Shown in pieces: positions 17,510 through 26,068 of a stretch of 47,179 bases of DNA (position 1 is the first letter of the stretch; each line of letters starts with the position of its first letter). The stretch covers positions 1-47,179 of the forward strand of contig UQOW01000016.1 in NCBI GenBank assembly GCA_900542805.1. Reading direction: 5' to 3'. This DNA is from an uncultured Sutterella sp. (GTDB taxonomy: Bacteria; Pseudomonadota; Gammaproteobacteria; Burkholderiales; Burkholderiaceae_F). The notes below the pieces were generated by a model, which saw nothing but the letters and a program-made list of their open reading frames with translations, was not told the origin of the DNA and did no database searches. A program made the position numbers and the translations under genes.

Positions 17510-19042
17510 TTATTTAGTTGAGGCTGAGGCCGTATTGCTCTTGGCCCGATGAACCATTCTCTTTTCCAGGCGTCCCATCAAAATCGGCGACAGGATGCCG
17601 ACCACGCACAGAGCAATCAAAATCCAGCACAGCGACGAGGAAAAGAAGATACTCGGGTCGTTATCATTCAGGAGCAGCGCACGACGCAAACCGCGCTCGC
17701 CAATCGGACCCAAAATCAGACCCAAGACCATAGCCGGGGTACTGAAGTCGAATTTACGCATCAGGTAACCCAAAAGACCGAACAAAAGCATCATGCTCAC
17801 GTCAAAAAGCGAATTGTGAATGGCGTACGAGCCCACAACGCACAAAAGCACAATCGACGGAATCAAGATAGCGTCGGAAAGACGCGCAATGTGAGCAAAC
17901 CACTTGGCGCCGCACATACCGACTGCAAGCATCGCAAACTGCACGAAAACAAAACCGGCAAAGAACGTATAGGTCATGCCCGCGTAGGTCGTAAAGAGTT
18001 CGGGCCCGGGCTGCAGGCCGTGAATAATAAGACCTCCCATTAACACCGCCGTCACGGATTCTCCGGGAATGCCGAGTGTCAACGTCGGAATGAGCGACCC
18101 GCCTGTCACGGCATTATTAGCGGCTTCGGAGCCGGCTACGCCTTCGATACTGCCCTTACCGAATTCTTCCTTGTGCTTACTCCAGCGGTGCGCTTCGTTG
18201 TATCCCATAAAGCAGGCAATCGTCGCACCGGCACCGGGCAAAATGCCGACAATGTTGCCGATAATCCAGCTTCTCAAGCACGTGGGTGTAATCCTCCTGA
18301 TGTCTTCACGCGACAGGCCGAACCGGTCGGTGACTTTCGCGGCCTTTCCGCGTTCGACGATCTTCTTTTCCGCCAGGATCAAAACTTGAGACATGGAAAA
18401 CAAGCCGATCAGAGCACATGTCACGTTAATGCCGCCGAAAAGAGCATCCTGACCGAACATAAAGCGTTCGATGCCTTCCATCGGATCCATGCCAATTGTG
18501 GAAATAAAAAGGCCCAAAAAGCCTGAAATCAGTCCCTTAATCAAGGATTTGGAGGCGACACCTGCAATGACCGTCAGACCGAAAAGCGAGAGCCAGAAGT
18601 ATTCCGGGCTCTTAAACTGCATCGCAAGGGCCGCTAAGGGGGGCGAGAAAAAGTAAAGAGAGAGGCACGACAAGAGACCGCCCACGAACGAGGCAACGCA
18701 CGCAACGGTCAAGGCACGAGCCGCATGCCCTTTTAGTGTCAGCTGGTAACCTTCGATTGCCGTTGCCGCCGAGGCGGGAGTTCCCGGTGTATGAATCAAA
18801 ATCGCTGAAATCGATCCGCCGAAAATGGCGCCGCAGTAAATACCGCCGAGGACAATCAGGCCCGTTGCCGGGTGCATCCCGAATGTCACGGGCAGTAAAA
18901 GTGCTACGCCCATGGCTGCCGAAAGACCGGGTAAGCATCCGATTGCAAGGCCGAACGTCGTTGCCAAAACCATTGCAATTAAATTTACGGGAGTGGCCGC
19001 ATTAATAAAACCGGCACCCATCAAAGATAATGTTTCTAACAT
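17510..19042 (-). CDS. tctA: Tripartite tricarboxylate transporter large permease
   Basis: An inner-membrane protein of 510 residues with about 12 helices in two related halves. Family motifs are GCLPGLSAAMG (about 36) and HTPGTPASAAT (about 86). The second half has GILPGAGATIACFMGYNEA (about 262) and the GIPGESVTAV loop (about 320). It is the main translocating subunit with TctB. The gap to tctB is 18 bases. Confidence 0.96.
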   Translation of the reverse strand: MLETLSLMGAGFINAATPVNLIAMVLATTFGLAIGCLPGLSAAMGVALLLPVTFGMHPATGLIVLGGIYCGAIFGGSISAILIHTPGTPASAATAIEGYQLTLKGHAARALTVACVASFVGGLLSCLSLYFFSPPLAALAMQFKSPEYFWLSLFGLTVIAGVASKSLIKGLISGFLGLFISTIGMDPMEGIERFMFGQDALFGGINVTCALIGLFSMSQVLILAEKKIVERGKAAKVTDRFGLSREDIRRITPTCLRSWIIGNIVGILPGAGATIACFMGYNEAHRWSKHKEEFGKGSIEGVAGSEAANNAVTGGSLIPTLTLGIPGESVTAVLMGGLIIHGLQPGPELFTTYAGMTYTFFAGFVFVQFAMLAVGMCGAKWFAHIARLSDAILIPSIVLLCVVGSYAIHNSLFDVSMMLLFGLLGYLMRKFDFSTPAMVLGLILGPIGERGLRRALLLNDNDPSIFFSSSLCWILIALCVVGILSPILMGRLEKRMVHRAKSNTASASTK

Positions 19043-19060
19043 CGCTGTTCTCCTGACCGG

Positions 19061-19510
19061 TTAGAAAAAGAGTTGTCCGACAGGAAGGGGGACCTTCAAG
19101 AACAACGTAAAGACAAGCCAAATGACGACAAGAAGCGAGATGATAACCACAGCAATCCACTTGGCTTTAACTTTCAAAAGGGCAAGAGCAACGGCCATGT
19201 ACAGGGTGCTCGCGATGTAGTAGCCGATCCAGTAAATGAGGGCCACATACAGGGCCGCTCCGACCATCACGGTAAAGAATTGACTTGGAATGAAACCGTC
19301 GTACAGGTGCTCTAAATCGTCTTTAAAGAGCTTTTTAACCTTCCAACGCCACAATGCGACAGCAAGATAAATCGTATTGAGAATAAAAATCACGGCCAAA
19401 AGAAAGCCGGGATACGACTGAGCTTCTTCGGGGAGTTGATGCGTTTGGTAGGCAAAAAAGAAAACGAAGAGATAAAGAATAGCTACAACACTTAAATCGG
19501 ATTTCTTCAT
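19061..19510 (-). CDS. tctB: Tripartite tricarboxylate transporter small permease
   Basis: 149 residues with four predicted helices (about 8-24, 33-51, 77-95 and 105-140), the TctB pattern. First gene of the operon. The ATG at 19510 is preceded by a poor ribosome site, so the start is slightly uncertain. Confidence 0.88.
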   Translation of the reverse strand: MKKSDLSVVAILYLFVFFFAYQTHQLPEEAQSYPGFLLAVIFILNTIYLAVALWRWKVKKLFKDDLEHLYDGFIPSQFFTVMVGAALYVALIYWIGYYIASTLYMAVALALLKVKAKWIAVVIISLLVVIWLVFTLFLKVPLPVGQLFF

Positions 19511-19544
19511 GGGACCATCTTTCTTTTTTTTACAAGAAATAAAA

Positions 19545-19593
19545 GTACTAGTCGTAAAGCACTAGACTGTACCGACTAAGTACTATGTACTAG
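19545..19593 (-). repeat. Degenerate heptad repeat upstream of tctB
   Basis: On the minus strand seven consecutive 7-base units begin with CTAGTAC, ATAGTAC and TTAGTCG. A CTAGTGC unit is fifth and a final CTAGTAC seventh, ending 34 bases before the tctB ATG. Same-phase repeats in this position suggest a cooperative regulator-binding array for the tct operon. Confidence 0.55.
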
Positions 19594-19680
19594 ATGCTAG
19601 CATGTAAGAAAGTGTGTCAGTTAAAAGAACCTCGGAAATCCGCAAAACGACGACAAAAAACACACAAGGTTTTACACATC

Positions 19681-19740
19681 AGGGAAATCCCTAGGTTTGA
19701 GGGTGCGGGTAAAAAACACGTTACCTGCACCCGGTAGCGG
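19681..19740. other. Cluster of stem-loops between tct promoter region and the PLP enzyme gene
   Basis: Three stems in 60 bases: AGGGA/TCCCT (19681-19692), a 12-pair stem with one G-U (19701-19712 with 19721-19732), and ACCCG/CGGGT (overlapping, 19729-19742). The last two share bases and are mutually exclusive. They may end the minus-strand gene that stops at 19782, but no clean T-run follows. Confidence 0.4.
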
Positions 19741-19781
19741 GTTTAAAAAAAGATGGAATAACCTTTTAATCTATAGAATTT

Positions 19782-20963
19782 CTACGCAGTCTCCCAGCCG
19801 CGTACATGGGAAAGAACCGCAACAATTTTTCCGTTTTCAACAAGCAAAAGATGCGCATAGGGAGCTGCCGTCGGGCACGCATGATTAGGTAAAACCCGAA
19901 GACGGCGTCCAATCGGAAAATCGCTTTGTGCTAAAGAGGAATCTGCGGGAAGTGTGATGATGCCGTGCTCTTGGTTGGTTCCCGTTAATAGAATTTTTCC
20001 CGAATCTAAAGGTTCTCCGTTCACGTCACAAACAAGACCGTAGCCATAGTCTGTTTTCTGTCGCGCTGTCCCTCGATCGCGTGACATTGCGAGAAATCCG
20101 GAATCGGTAATTACACGCCTTTTATCGGTTTTGCGGCCGATCACGGTTGTCAAAACCGAAACGGCAATATCATTGATACGACAAATGCCGACGTTACTCA
20201 TAAATAGATCAAAAAGAGCGCAAACACCGGCTCGAATCTCTGTGACTCCTACCTCACTTTGTGAACACATAAGGGTCGGAGAAGATCCTACGGAGACAAT
20301 ATCAACGGCAAATCCTGCGTCTCGAAGGTCATTTGCCGCTTTGACAATTCCCGAGCGTTCGCTTTGAGCGGCAGCAACGATGGCTTCATGCGTTCTGCAC
20401 TCGTAGCTATCTCCGGCATGCGTCAAAACGCCCTTAAACAGAGCTCCGTGCGTTAGCGCACGAGCCGTTGCGACAATCTCGGGGGCACCCGGAACAAGAC
20501 CCGAGCGGTGACCGTCCGTATCTATTTCAAGCAGTACGGGAATCAAAACCCCTTCGCGCCGACAAAACTCCGAAACAAGCTTAGCGGCCTCGACACTATC
20601 GAGGATAATTTTCAAATCACAACCGGTTTCGCGTCGAATGGCTACGACTGCCGAGAGTTTTTGCGGGGCAATTCCGACGGCATAGATAATGTCCTTGACG
20701 CCGTTTTGCGCAAAATAGCGCGCTTCGGCCAAGGTCGAAACTGTTGCCGGCCCTTCGGGGCTTGACATTTGAAGACGCGCGATATCAATGGATTTGTGCG
20801 TTTTTAAGTGCGGCCGCCATCCCACATGAAGCGCCGCAGCTTTGGCTTTGGCTCGCTCGATGTTATGACGCAGTTTCGTCGAATCAATGACACACGAAGG
20901 GGTCGGAACAGACGGGTCTGTGAGAGTTAATCCTACAAGGTTTTCAAGAGTTTCTTTCATCAT
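19782..20963 (-). CDS. DSD1 / D-threonine aldolase-fold PLP enzyme (alanine racemase N-terminal domain)
   Basis: 393 residues. The PLP barrel begins around residue 20; the lysine is in RPHLKTHKS (about 50-58). The C-terminal D-serine-dehydratase-like domain carries the metal pair in PNHACPTAAPY near residue 360. This fold includes D-threonine aldolase, D-serine dehydratase and D-threo-3-hydroxyaspartate dehydratase; sequence alone does not choose between them. It is divergent from a DauR-type regulator that is followed by RidA, which clears enamine/imine products of such dehydratases. Tandem ATGs at 20963 and 20960 are both possible; GGAGA lies just upstream. Confidence 0.88.
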   Translation of the reverse strand: MMKETLENLVGLTLTDPSVPTPSCVIDSTKLRHNIERAKAKAAALHVGWRPHLKTHKSIDIARLQMSSPEGPATVSTLAEARYFAQNGVKDIIYAVGIAPQKLSAVVAIRRETGCDLKIILDSVEAAKLVSEFCRREGVLIPVLLEIDTDGHRSGLVPGAPEIVATARALTHGALFKGVLTHAGDSYECRTHEAIVAAAQSERSGIVKAANDLRDAGFAVDIVSVGSSPTLMCSQSEVGVTEIRAGVCALFDLFMSNVGICRINDIAVSVLTTVIGRKTDKRRVITDSGFLAMSRDRGTARQKTDYGYGLVCDVNGEPLDSGKILLTGTNQEHGIITLPADSSLAQSDFPIGRRLRVLPNHACPTAAPYAHLLLVENGKIVAVLSHVRGWETA

Positions 20964-21138
20964 AAGTCTCCGAGACCGGAAAAGTGCGTAGAAAAAATTC
21001 TACGTAGAAATAAGCTTAAGAGCAAATCATTTTTCAACTGAATTCTGCGCTTAAGATGAATTGTTCAGACACAATGCCAAACGTCTGTAATTTGCGTACA
21101 ATACAAAAATAGAAGTTTTTATACGACAAAGGAGCCCT
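20964..21138. promoter_or_regulatory. Divergent regulatory region of the D-amino-acid-type locus
   Basis: CGTAGAA and TTCTACG form an inverted repeat around AAAA (20987-21004), directly before the PLP enzyme. GCTTAAG occurs twice (near 21013 and 21050). TACAAT at 21097-21102 is a possible -10 for the regulator, with a poor -35. The palindrome is the best candidate operator for the DauR-like protein. Confidence 0.45.
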
Positions 21139-21840
21139 ATGGCCACACGAACGATTCGACCTGAACTTGCGCCCTGGATTCGGTTTGCAGATACTCTGGC
21201 TCGGATGCAGGGCCCGTCTACGGAAATCGTGCTCCATGACCTTACGAATCCGGCACGTTCGGTTGTATATGTTGTCAACGGGGATGTCACCGACCGAAAG
21301 GTCGGTCAGGGAGTGCGCCATCTTGTTCCCGAGATGCTTGCCTGTAGCGAGGGGGACTTTATCGGTCCCTGGTGGTTTCGATATCGCACGAAACTCATTC
21401 GGGCAACAACCGAACTTATTCGCGATACGTCCGGCGACATCATCGGCGCTCTTTGTGTGAATGAGGATGTCACTGACCAAGAAGAGCTTTTTCACTCGCT
21501 TCAGAATCGCCTTCCGGGCCTTACGATGACAAATCTGAAAAAAGACGGTGATACGGCAGGTTTAATGAAACCGGAGACCGAGGTCGAAAGCAACGACCTT
21601 CAGAGTAAGCCTGATTCGGTGCGAAAAACCGTCTTTCGACTCATTTGCGAAACAGTCGCACAAGAAGGCTATGTAAATGCCAAAACCAACCGCGATGTCA
21701 GACGGCGTCTTGTACGTGAACTTCAGGATCGCGATGTTTTTCTTCTCAAAGGCAGTATCGAAGAACTCGCGCGTCTTCTGGGCCTATCGAAAGTGACGAT
21801 TTACAGTGATTTGGATGCACTGCGTCGAACCTACCTTTAA
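21139..21840 (+). CDS. YheO/DauR-type transcriptional regulator (PAS-like plus HTH)
   Basis: 233 residues. The N-terminal YheO-like PAS domain (about 10-115; STEIVLHDL and GDVTDRKVG) senses a ligand. The C-terminal helix-turn-helix (about 170-233, ending LARLLGLSKVTIYSDLDALR) binds DNA. DauR in Pseudomonas represses D-arginine catabolism, and relatives commonly sit with D-amino-acid or RidA genes, as here. AAGGAGCCCT precedes the ATG. Confidence 0.88.
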   Translation: MATRTIRPELAPWIRFADTLARMQGPSTEIVLHDLTNPARSVVYVVNGDVTDRKVGQGVRHLVPEMLACSEGDFIGPWWFRYRTKLIRATTELIRDTSGDIIGALCVNEDVTDQEELFHSLQNRLPGLTMTNLKKDGDTAGLMKPETEVESNDLQSKPDSVRKTVFRLICETVAQEGYVNAKTNRDVRRRLVRELQDRDVFLLKGSIEELARLLGLSKVTIYSDLDALRRTYL

Positions 21841-21874
21841 CAACCCACACAAAGAAATGAAATAAGGAGCATTT

Positions 21875-22252
21875 ATGGAATTTATTCATCCGGACTTTAA
21901 AGGACACAACCCCGGGCACTATTCGGCGGCCGTCAAGGTCGGCAACCTCATGTATGTCTCCGGACAACTCTCGATCGATCCGGATACGCGCGAGGTCGCC
22001 AAAGGCGATATTCGAGAGCATGCAGCTTTGGCGCTCAATAACCTTGATCGCGTATTAAAGGCGGCAGGCTGCACACGGGAGCAAGTGGCCTTTTGCCGTG
22101 TCTACACGCCCTCGAACATCTATTGGGGCGCTATTAACGAAGTCTATTCTGCGTTTTTCGGCGCGCACAAACCGGGACGCGTGATTGTCTCGACCTCTCC
22201 CCTACACTTTAATTGCTTGGTGGAAATCGAAGCGGTCGTGGAATTAAAGTAA
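21875..22252 (+). CDS. RidA-family enamine/imine deaminase
   Basis: 125 residues, the whole YjgF/YER057c/UK114 domain. It hydrolyses reactive enamine and imine intermediates released by PLP dehydratases. SGQLSIDP (about 29), the conserved Arg in VAFCRVYT, and the C-terminal EIEAVVELK are recognisable. The more usual arginine-containing RVYL... signature is slightly changed, so it may belong to one of the non-archetypal Rid groups. A strong AAGGAG site precedes it. Confidence 0.92.
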   Translation: MEFIHPDFKGHNPGHYSAAVKVGNLMYVSGQLSIDPDTREVAKGDIREHAALALNNLDRVLKAAGCTREQVAFCRVYTPSNIYWGAINEVYSAFFGAHKPGRVIVSTSPLHFNCLVEIEAVVELK

Positions 22253-22262
22253 GGAGGTAACT

Positions 22263-23360
22263 ATGCTTGAATTTCATTGCACGCGTTGCGGAAAACGAGT
22301 TCCCGTCACAACGCACTCGCCGGTCTGTGAGTGCGGCGGGCTTTTCGAACTCGATCCAGTTAATAAGCCTTTCGACCTAAAGAAGATCGATCGATCGACC
22401 TGGAGTCTATTTCGGTATCGTGAATTTTTAACCGGCCTCGGTGAAGCCTGGCAATCCGTCACACTCGGCGAAGGGCTTTCGCCCGTGGTCGAGCTTGAGC
22501 CGGGAGTGTTCTTAAAAGTCGACTACATGATGCCGACGCTCTCTTTTAAAGATCGGGGAGCGGCTACGCTCGTGTCTCACATGAAAGCAATCGGTGTTAC
22601 GCAGTGCGTCCAAGATTCAAGCGGCAACGCCGGTCACGCCGTTGCTGCTTACTGCGCTCGCGCCGGCATCGCCTGCGAAATCTATGTTCCCGAAGGGACA
22701 AGCCCGAAAAAGATTGCGATGATTAAGGCCACGGGCGCCGCTTGTCGCGTCATCGAAGGCTCGCGTGACCACTGTGCCGACGTGTGTCGAGCCCGTGTGC
22801 ACGATGAAGGGGTCTATTACGCCAACCACGTTGTCAATCCCTTCTTTTATGAAGGCATGAAAACGTACATCTACGAAGTCTTCGAACAAATGGGGCGTAT
22901 TCCCGAACACATCATCGTTCCGGTCGGAAACGGGACGCTTTATCTCGGTGTGATTAAAGCCTTGGAGCATCTATTAGCGAGCGGCGTTATCGATCACTTC
23001 CCGAAGGTCATTGCCTTGCAAAGCGAACATTGCGATCCCCTGTATGAGGCGTACAGAGAGAATTCGGACGAGGCGCTTCCCGTTGCTGTCCGGCCCACGA
23101 TTGCCGAAGGTATTGCCATCGGAAAACCCTTACGCGCTAAGGAAATTCTCACCTTAGCACGCAAACACAACGTTGTCTTTGTCAGGGCGCCGGAAAACCG
23201 TCTTCTGGCTTGGCGCGAACGCCTGGCTAAGAAAGGCTTTTACATCGAACATACGACAGCGGCAAACTTTGCTGCGTGGGAGGCCTATCAGGAGACCTAC
23301 GGAGCGAGCTCGGACGTTTTAATTACCCTATGCGGTGCGGGCATTAAATCGGACCATTAG
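22263..23360 (+). CDS. Threonine-synthase-like PLP lyase with N-terminal zinc ribbon
   Basis: A fold-type II PLP enzyme of 365 residues. A four-cysteine ribbon (CTRC, CEC; about 6-25) precedes the core. The PLP lysine is in LSFKDRGA (about 94-101), the substrate loop is SSGNAGHAVA (about 118), and a GNGTLYLG phosphate loop lies near 222. This resembles short thrC paralogues and 2,3-diaminopropionate ammonia-lyase relatives; the substrate is unknown. The third gene of dauR-ridA-lyase, 10 bases after ridA with AGGAGG in the gap, so tightly coupled. It probably deaminates or beta-eliminates a hydroxy- or D-amino acid. Confidence 0.82.
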   Translation: MLEFHCTRCGKRVPVTTHSPVCECGGLFELDPVNKPFDLKKIDRSTWSLFRYREFLTGLGEAWQSVTLGEGLSPVVELEPGVFLKVDYMMPTLSFKDRGAATLVSHMKAIGVTQCVQDSSGNAGHAVAAYCARAGIACEIYVPEGTSPKKIAMIKATGAACRVIEGSRDHCADVCRARVHDEGVYYANHVVNPFFYEGMKTYIYEVFEQMGRIPEHIIVPVGNGTLYLGVIKALEHLLASGVIDHFPKVIALQSEHCDPLYEAYRENSDEALPVAVRPTIAEGIAIGKPLRAKEILTLARKHNVVFVRAPENRLLAWRERLAKKGFYIEHTTAANFAAWEAYQETYGASSDVLITLCGAGIKSDH

Positions 23361-23382
23361 CCGAAGAAATGATTCCTGCCTT

Positions 23383-23418
23383 GCGGATAGTTCAACCTGA
23401 AGAACTACCCGCTTTTTT
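23383..23418 (+). terminator. Rho-independent terminator after the threonine-synthase-like gene
   Basis: An 11-position stem with one mismatch (GCGGATAGTTC 23383-23393 with 23402-23412) is followed by six T. Confidence 0.9.
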
Positions 23419-23617
23419 CTCTTCTCCTATCAATCGTCCGATTGTATGAGACAACCTTCGGTGTTTTACCTAGGAACTTTATCGCTCGATAACACCTTGT
23501 CATTTCCGATACAAACGGTAAAGAGTGCGTGATTAGAATCTCCGAACGCTCTTAGGAAATTGAGCCATTTCAGGCTTGTAAGGGCGCCTGTAACAATTAT
23601 TTCGGAGTTTATTTTTT
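23419..23617 (+). promoter_or_regulatory. cstA leader
   Basis: 200 bases upstream of cstA, with a stem AAGAGTGCGT/ACGCTCTT (23521-23553, one bulge). GGAG lies 12 bases before the ATG, a long spacing. No clear -35/-10 pair was found by eye. Confidence 0.3.
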
Positions 23618-25294
23618 ATGACAGGGCTTGAAGTAATGCTCATTGCCATCGTTGTGCTGGCAATCGGCTATTTCGGATACGCTAAGTGGCTGGAAAAGAC
23701 CTGGGGCATTGACCTGAAGCGTCCGACCCCGGCTGTCGAAAAAAACGACGGCAAGGACTTTTCTCCTGCTTCGCGTTGGACGGTGTTTGCACACCAGTTC
23801 ACATCCATCACCGGTGCCGGACCCGTGACCGGTCCGATTATTGCAGCGATGTTCGGCTGGTTGCCGGCATTGCTTTGGATGATGGTCGGCGGTGTGTTTT
23901 TCGGCGCCGTACAGGATTTTGCCGCGCTTTATGCGTCCGTGAAAAACGGCGGTAAGTCCATCGGTATGATTATTGAGGACTACGTCGGTCGTACGGGGCG
24001 TCAGTTGTTCTTGCTTTTCTGCTGGCTTTTTACGCTTCTTGTCATTGCGGCTTTCTGCGACATGGTCGCCAATACTTTCAACGGCTATTCCAAAACCGGC
24101 GCAGAACTCATGCCCAATGCCGCGGCGGCCTCGATTTCGATTCTTTATATGTTTGTCGCCGTGGGCTTCGGTCTTTATTTGAAGTATCGTAAGCCTTCTG
24201 CCGGCAGGCAGTTTGTCGTCGGCGTCATTTTGATGCTCGCGATGCTTACCGTCGGTATTGCCTTCCCGATTTACGCCGATGCCCTCACATGGCGCTATGT
24301 GGTCTTTGCCTATTTGTTTGCTGCGTCCGTGATGCCGATGTGGCTTTTAAAGACCCCGCGCGATTACCTGTCGATGTTCCTTTTAATCGGCATGATTGCC
24401 TGTGGCGTGCTCGGTGTGTGCATTCAGAACCCGACCCTCAATATGCCGGCCTACGTCGGATTTACTGTTAAGAATCTGGACCTCTTCCCGATTCTTTTCG
24501 TGACGGTAGCTTGCGGTGCGGTTTCGGGCTTCCACTCGCTCGTAAGTTCCGGCACCTCCTCTAAGATGGTCTCGAGCGAAGGCGATATGCGCCTTGTCGG
24601 TTACGGCTCTATGTGCGTCGAAGTCATTCTCGGTGTTGTGTCCTTGATTGTGGTCTGCGCGGCTGCGACCAACGGAGTCCTTCCGGCAGGAACCCCCTTC
24701 CAAACCTTCTCGCACTCGGTTGCTAACTTCCTGACGACAATCTTCGGTGTTCCGACCAACATTGCCGCATGCATCCTGACGATGTGCGTCTCGGCTTTGG
24801 CACTAACTTCCGTTGACGCTGTCGCTCGCATCGGTCGTATGTCGCTGCAGGAACTCTTTACCCCCTCCAAGGGTCAGGAAAAGACCGCCGTGCAAAAGCT
24901 TTTTACCAATACGGTCTTCTCGACGATTCTGACACTGCTCGGCGGATACGCTCTGTGCATTGCCGGATACATGAGTGTTTGGCCGCTCTTCGGGTCGGCG
25001 AACCAGCTCTTGTCGGCTCTCGTTCTTACGGGTCTAGCTGTGTTCTTAAAGTCCACAGGTCGCAAGGGCTGGATGCTCTACGGGCCGATGGCCATCATGT
25101 TCGTCGTGACGATGACGGCTCTTGTCGAGCAGATTATCCGCATCTTCGGTGCTTGGCAGGCAGGAACGTTTGTCTTCATGGTGCACGGACTGCAATTTAT
25201 CGTCGCCGTTGCCCTGATTGTTCTTGCTCTGCTCGTTGTATACCACTGCGTTTTGAAGCTACGTAATGCAGCGCCGATTGTGCAGACAAAGTAA
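23618..25294 (+). CDS. cstA: Carbon starvation protein CstA-family transporter
   Basis: An inner-membrane protein of 558 residues with about 14-16 helices. The hallmark is the FAHQFTSITGAGPVTGPIIAAMFGWLPALLW stretch (about 47-78) and the GAVQDFAALYASVKNGGKSIG loop that follows. It is the shorter CstA form, compared with about 700 residues in E. coli. Members import pyruvate or peptides. Its own terminators follow. Confidence 0.94.
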   Translation: MTGLEVMLIAIVVLAIGYFGYAKWLEKTWGIDLKRPTPAVEKNDGKDFSPASRWTVFAHQFTSITGAGPVTGPIIAAMFGWLPALLWMMVGGVFFGAVQDFAALYASVKNGGKSIGMIIEDYVGRTGRQLFLLFCWLFTLLVIAAFCDMVANTFNGYSKTGAELMPNAAAASISILYMFVAVGFGLYLKYRKPSAGRQFVVGVILMLAMLTVGIAFPIYADALTWRYVVFAYLFAASVMPMWLLKTPRDYLSMFLLIGMIACGVLGVCIQNPTLNMPAYVGFTVKNLDLFPILFVTVACGAVSGFHSLVSSGTSSKMVSSEGDMRLVGYGSMCVEVILGVVSLIVVCAAATNGVLPAGTPFQTFSHSVANFLTTIFGVPTNIAACILTMCVSALALTSVDAVARIGRMSLQELFTPSKGQEKTAVQKLFTNTVFSTILTLLGGYALCIAGYMSVWPLFGSANQLLSALVLTGLAVFLKSTGRKGWMLYGPMAIMFVVTMTALVEQIIRIFGAWQAGTFVFMVHGLQFIVAVALIVLALLVVYHCVLKLRNAAPIVQTK

Positions 25295-25326
25295 CTGAAC
25301 GCCTCAATTAAGATGCGTTTACGATT

Positions 25327-25354
25327 CCCGAGCCAATTCGGCTCGGGTTTTTTT
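25327..25354 (+). terminator. Rho-independent terminator of cstA
   Basis: CCCGAGCC (25327-25334) pairs with GGCTCGGG (25340-25347), followed by seven T. Confidence 0.95.
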
Positions 25355-25370
25355 GTCCAAATGGCTCGAT

Positions 25371-25406
25371 AAGCCTCTCTTTCGACCACGTAAGAGAGGC
25401 TTTCTT
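25371..25406. terminator. Second hairpin terminator after cstA
   Basis: AAGCCTCTCTT (25371-25381) pairs perfectly with 25392-25402, followed by TCTT. The A/T at both stem ends makes it potentially bidirectional. Confidence 0.6.
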
Positions 25407-25518
25407 GCCTTGTTCGCATTTGCCTTTGTTAGGATGCCTTTAATTGAGTCTCAACGTTGCGGCTGTGTCGTCTCTTAGGGTAAGTTTGCCTCGAGAGGCC
25501 TTGAAGCGTCCCCGATTG

Positions 25519-26010
25519 AGCGTATCGGAGAGAGACGATGCAAAAAAACTTGCCGTACTCGTCCTCGTTGCCGCGGTTGCTGCGTCTCGCCTACAGCGCG
25601 CTTAAAACAAACAACGACGCAAGAGCCGTTTACGGCACCGTCGACACACGGAGCGTGCGCTTGACCTTTGAAGAAGCCGGGCGCATTGCTACGTTAAATG
25701 TTCAGGAAGACAAACGGTTCCAGAGGGCGATGTGATGGAAACGCCCGACGATACGCGTAGTCGCATTGCACTTTCTTCGGCCGAAGTAGCAAAGAAGTCG
25801 CCAAGAAAACCCTGATCTAGCTCTTGCCGGAGCGCCTTCTGAAGACATTGCCGCCGCCAAGGCCTGCGTTGTCGCCTTTAAGCCGCCGAAGCTCTTTCTC
25901 TTCGCTCTTGTACCCGAGAAAAGAAACTCGGGAATGCGACAAGCGCTCTTCGAATCGATCGGATTTGCTCGCAGGCTGCCGTCTATCGCGCTAAGCTCTT
26001 GCCGGCTAAA
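25519..26010 (+). pseudogene. Decayed gene, possibly a PepSY-domain exported protein
   Basis: No intact gene covers this stretch, but protein-like pieces lie in several frames. GGAGAGAG precedes ATG 25538. In the +1 frame directly after it comes a classic signal peptide core (KKLAVLVLVAAVAAS). LTFEEAGRIATLN, RIALSSAEVAKKS and then LALAGAPSEDIAAAKA follow in different frames. Alternating EEA-x-RIA and AGxxxxDI patterns resemble PepSY repeats. If real, at least three frameshifts separate the parts. A 65-residue open frame (25538-25735) is all that translates. Assignment is tentative. Confidence 0.35.
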
Positions 26011-26041
26011 AAGACGACCGGCTCCCGATAAGGAGTCGGTC
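26011..26041 (-). terminator. Rho-independent terminator of the dcuC-iadA operon
   Basis: A ten-pair stem with one G-U (26016-26025 with 26032-26041) is followed on the minus strand by GTCTTTTTAG. It sits 28 bases past the iadA stop. Confidence 0.75.
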
Positions 26042-26068
26042 GATGCGTATTCAGGTTTTTCAAAAGGT

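Noticed and set aside
21034..21495. A 153-codon minus-strand frame over the DauR-type gene
   Set aside because: It overlaps the start of a well-supported plus-strand regulator and has no recognisable sequence.
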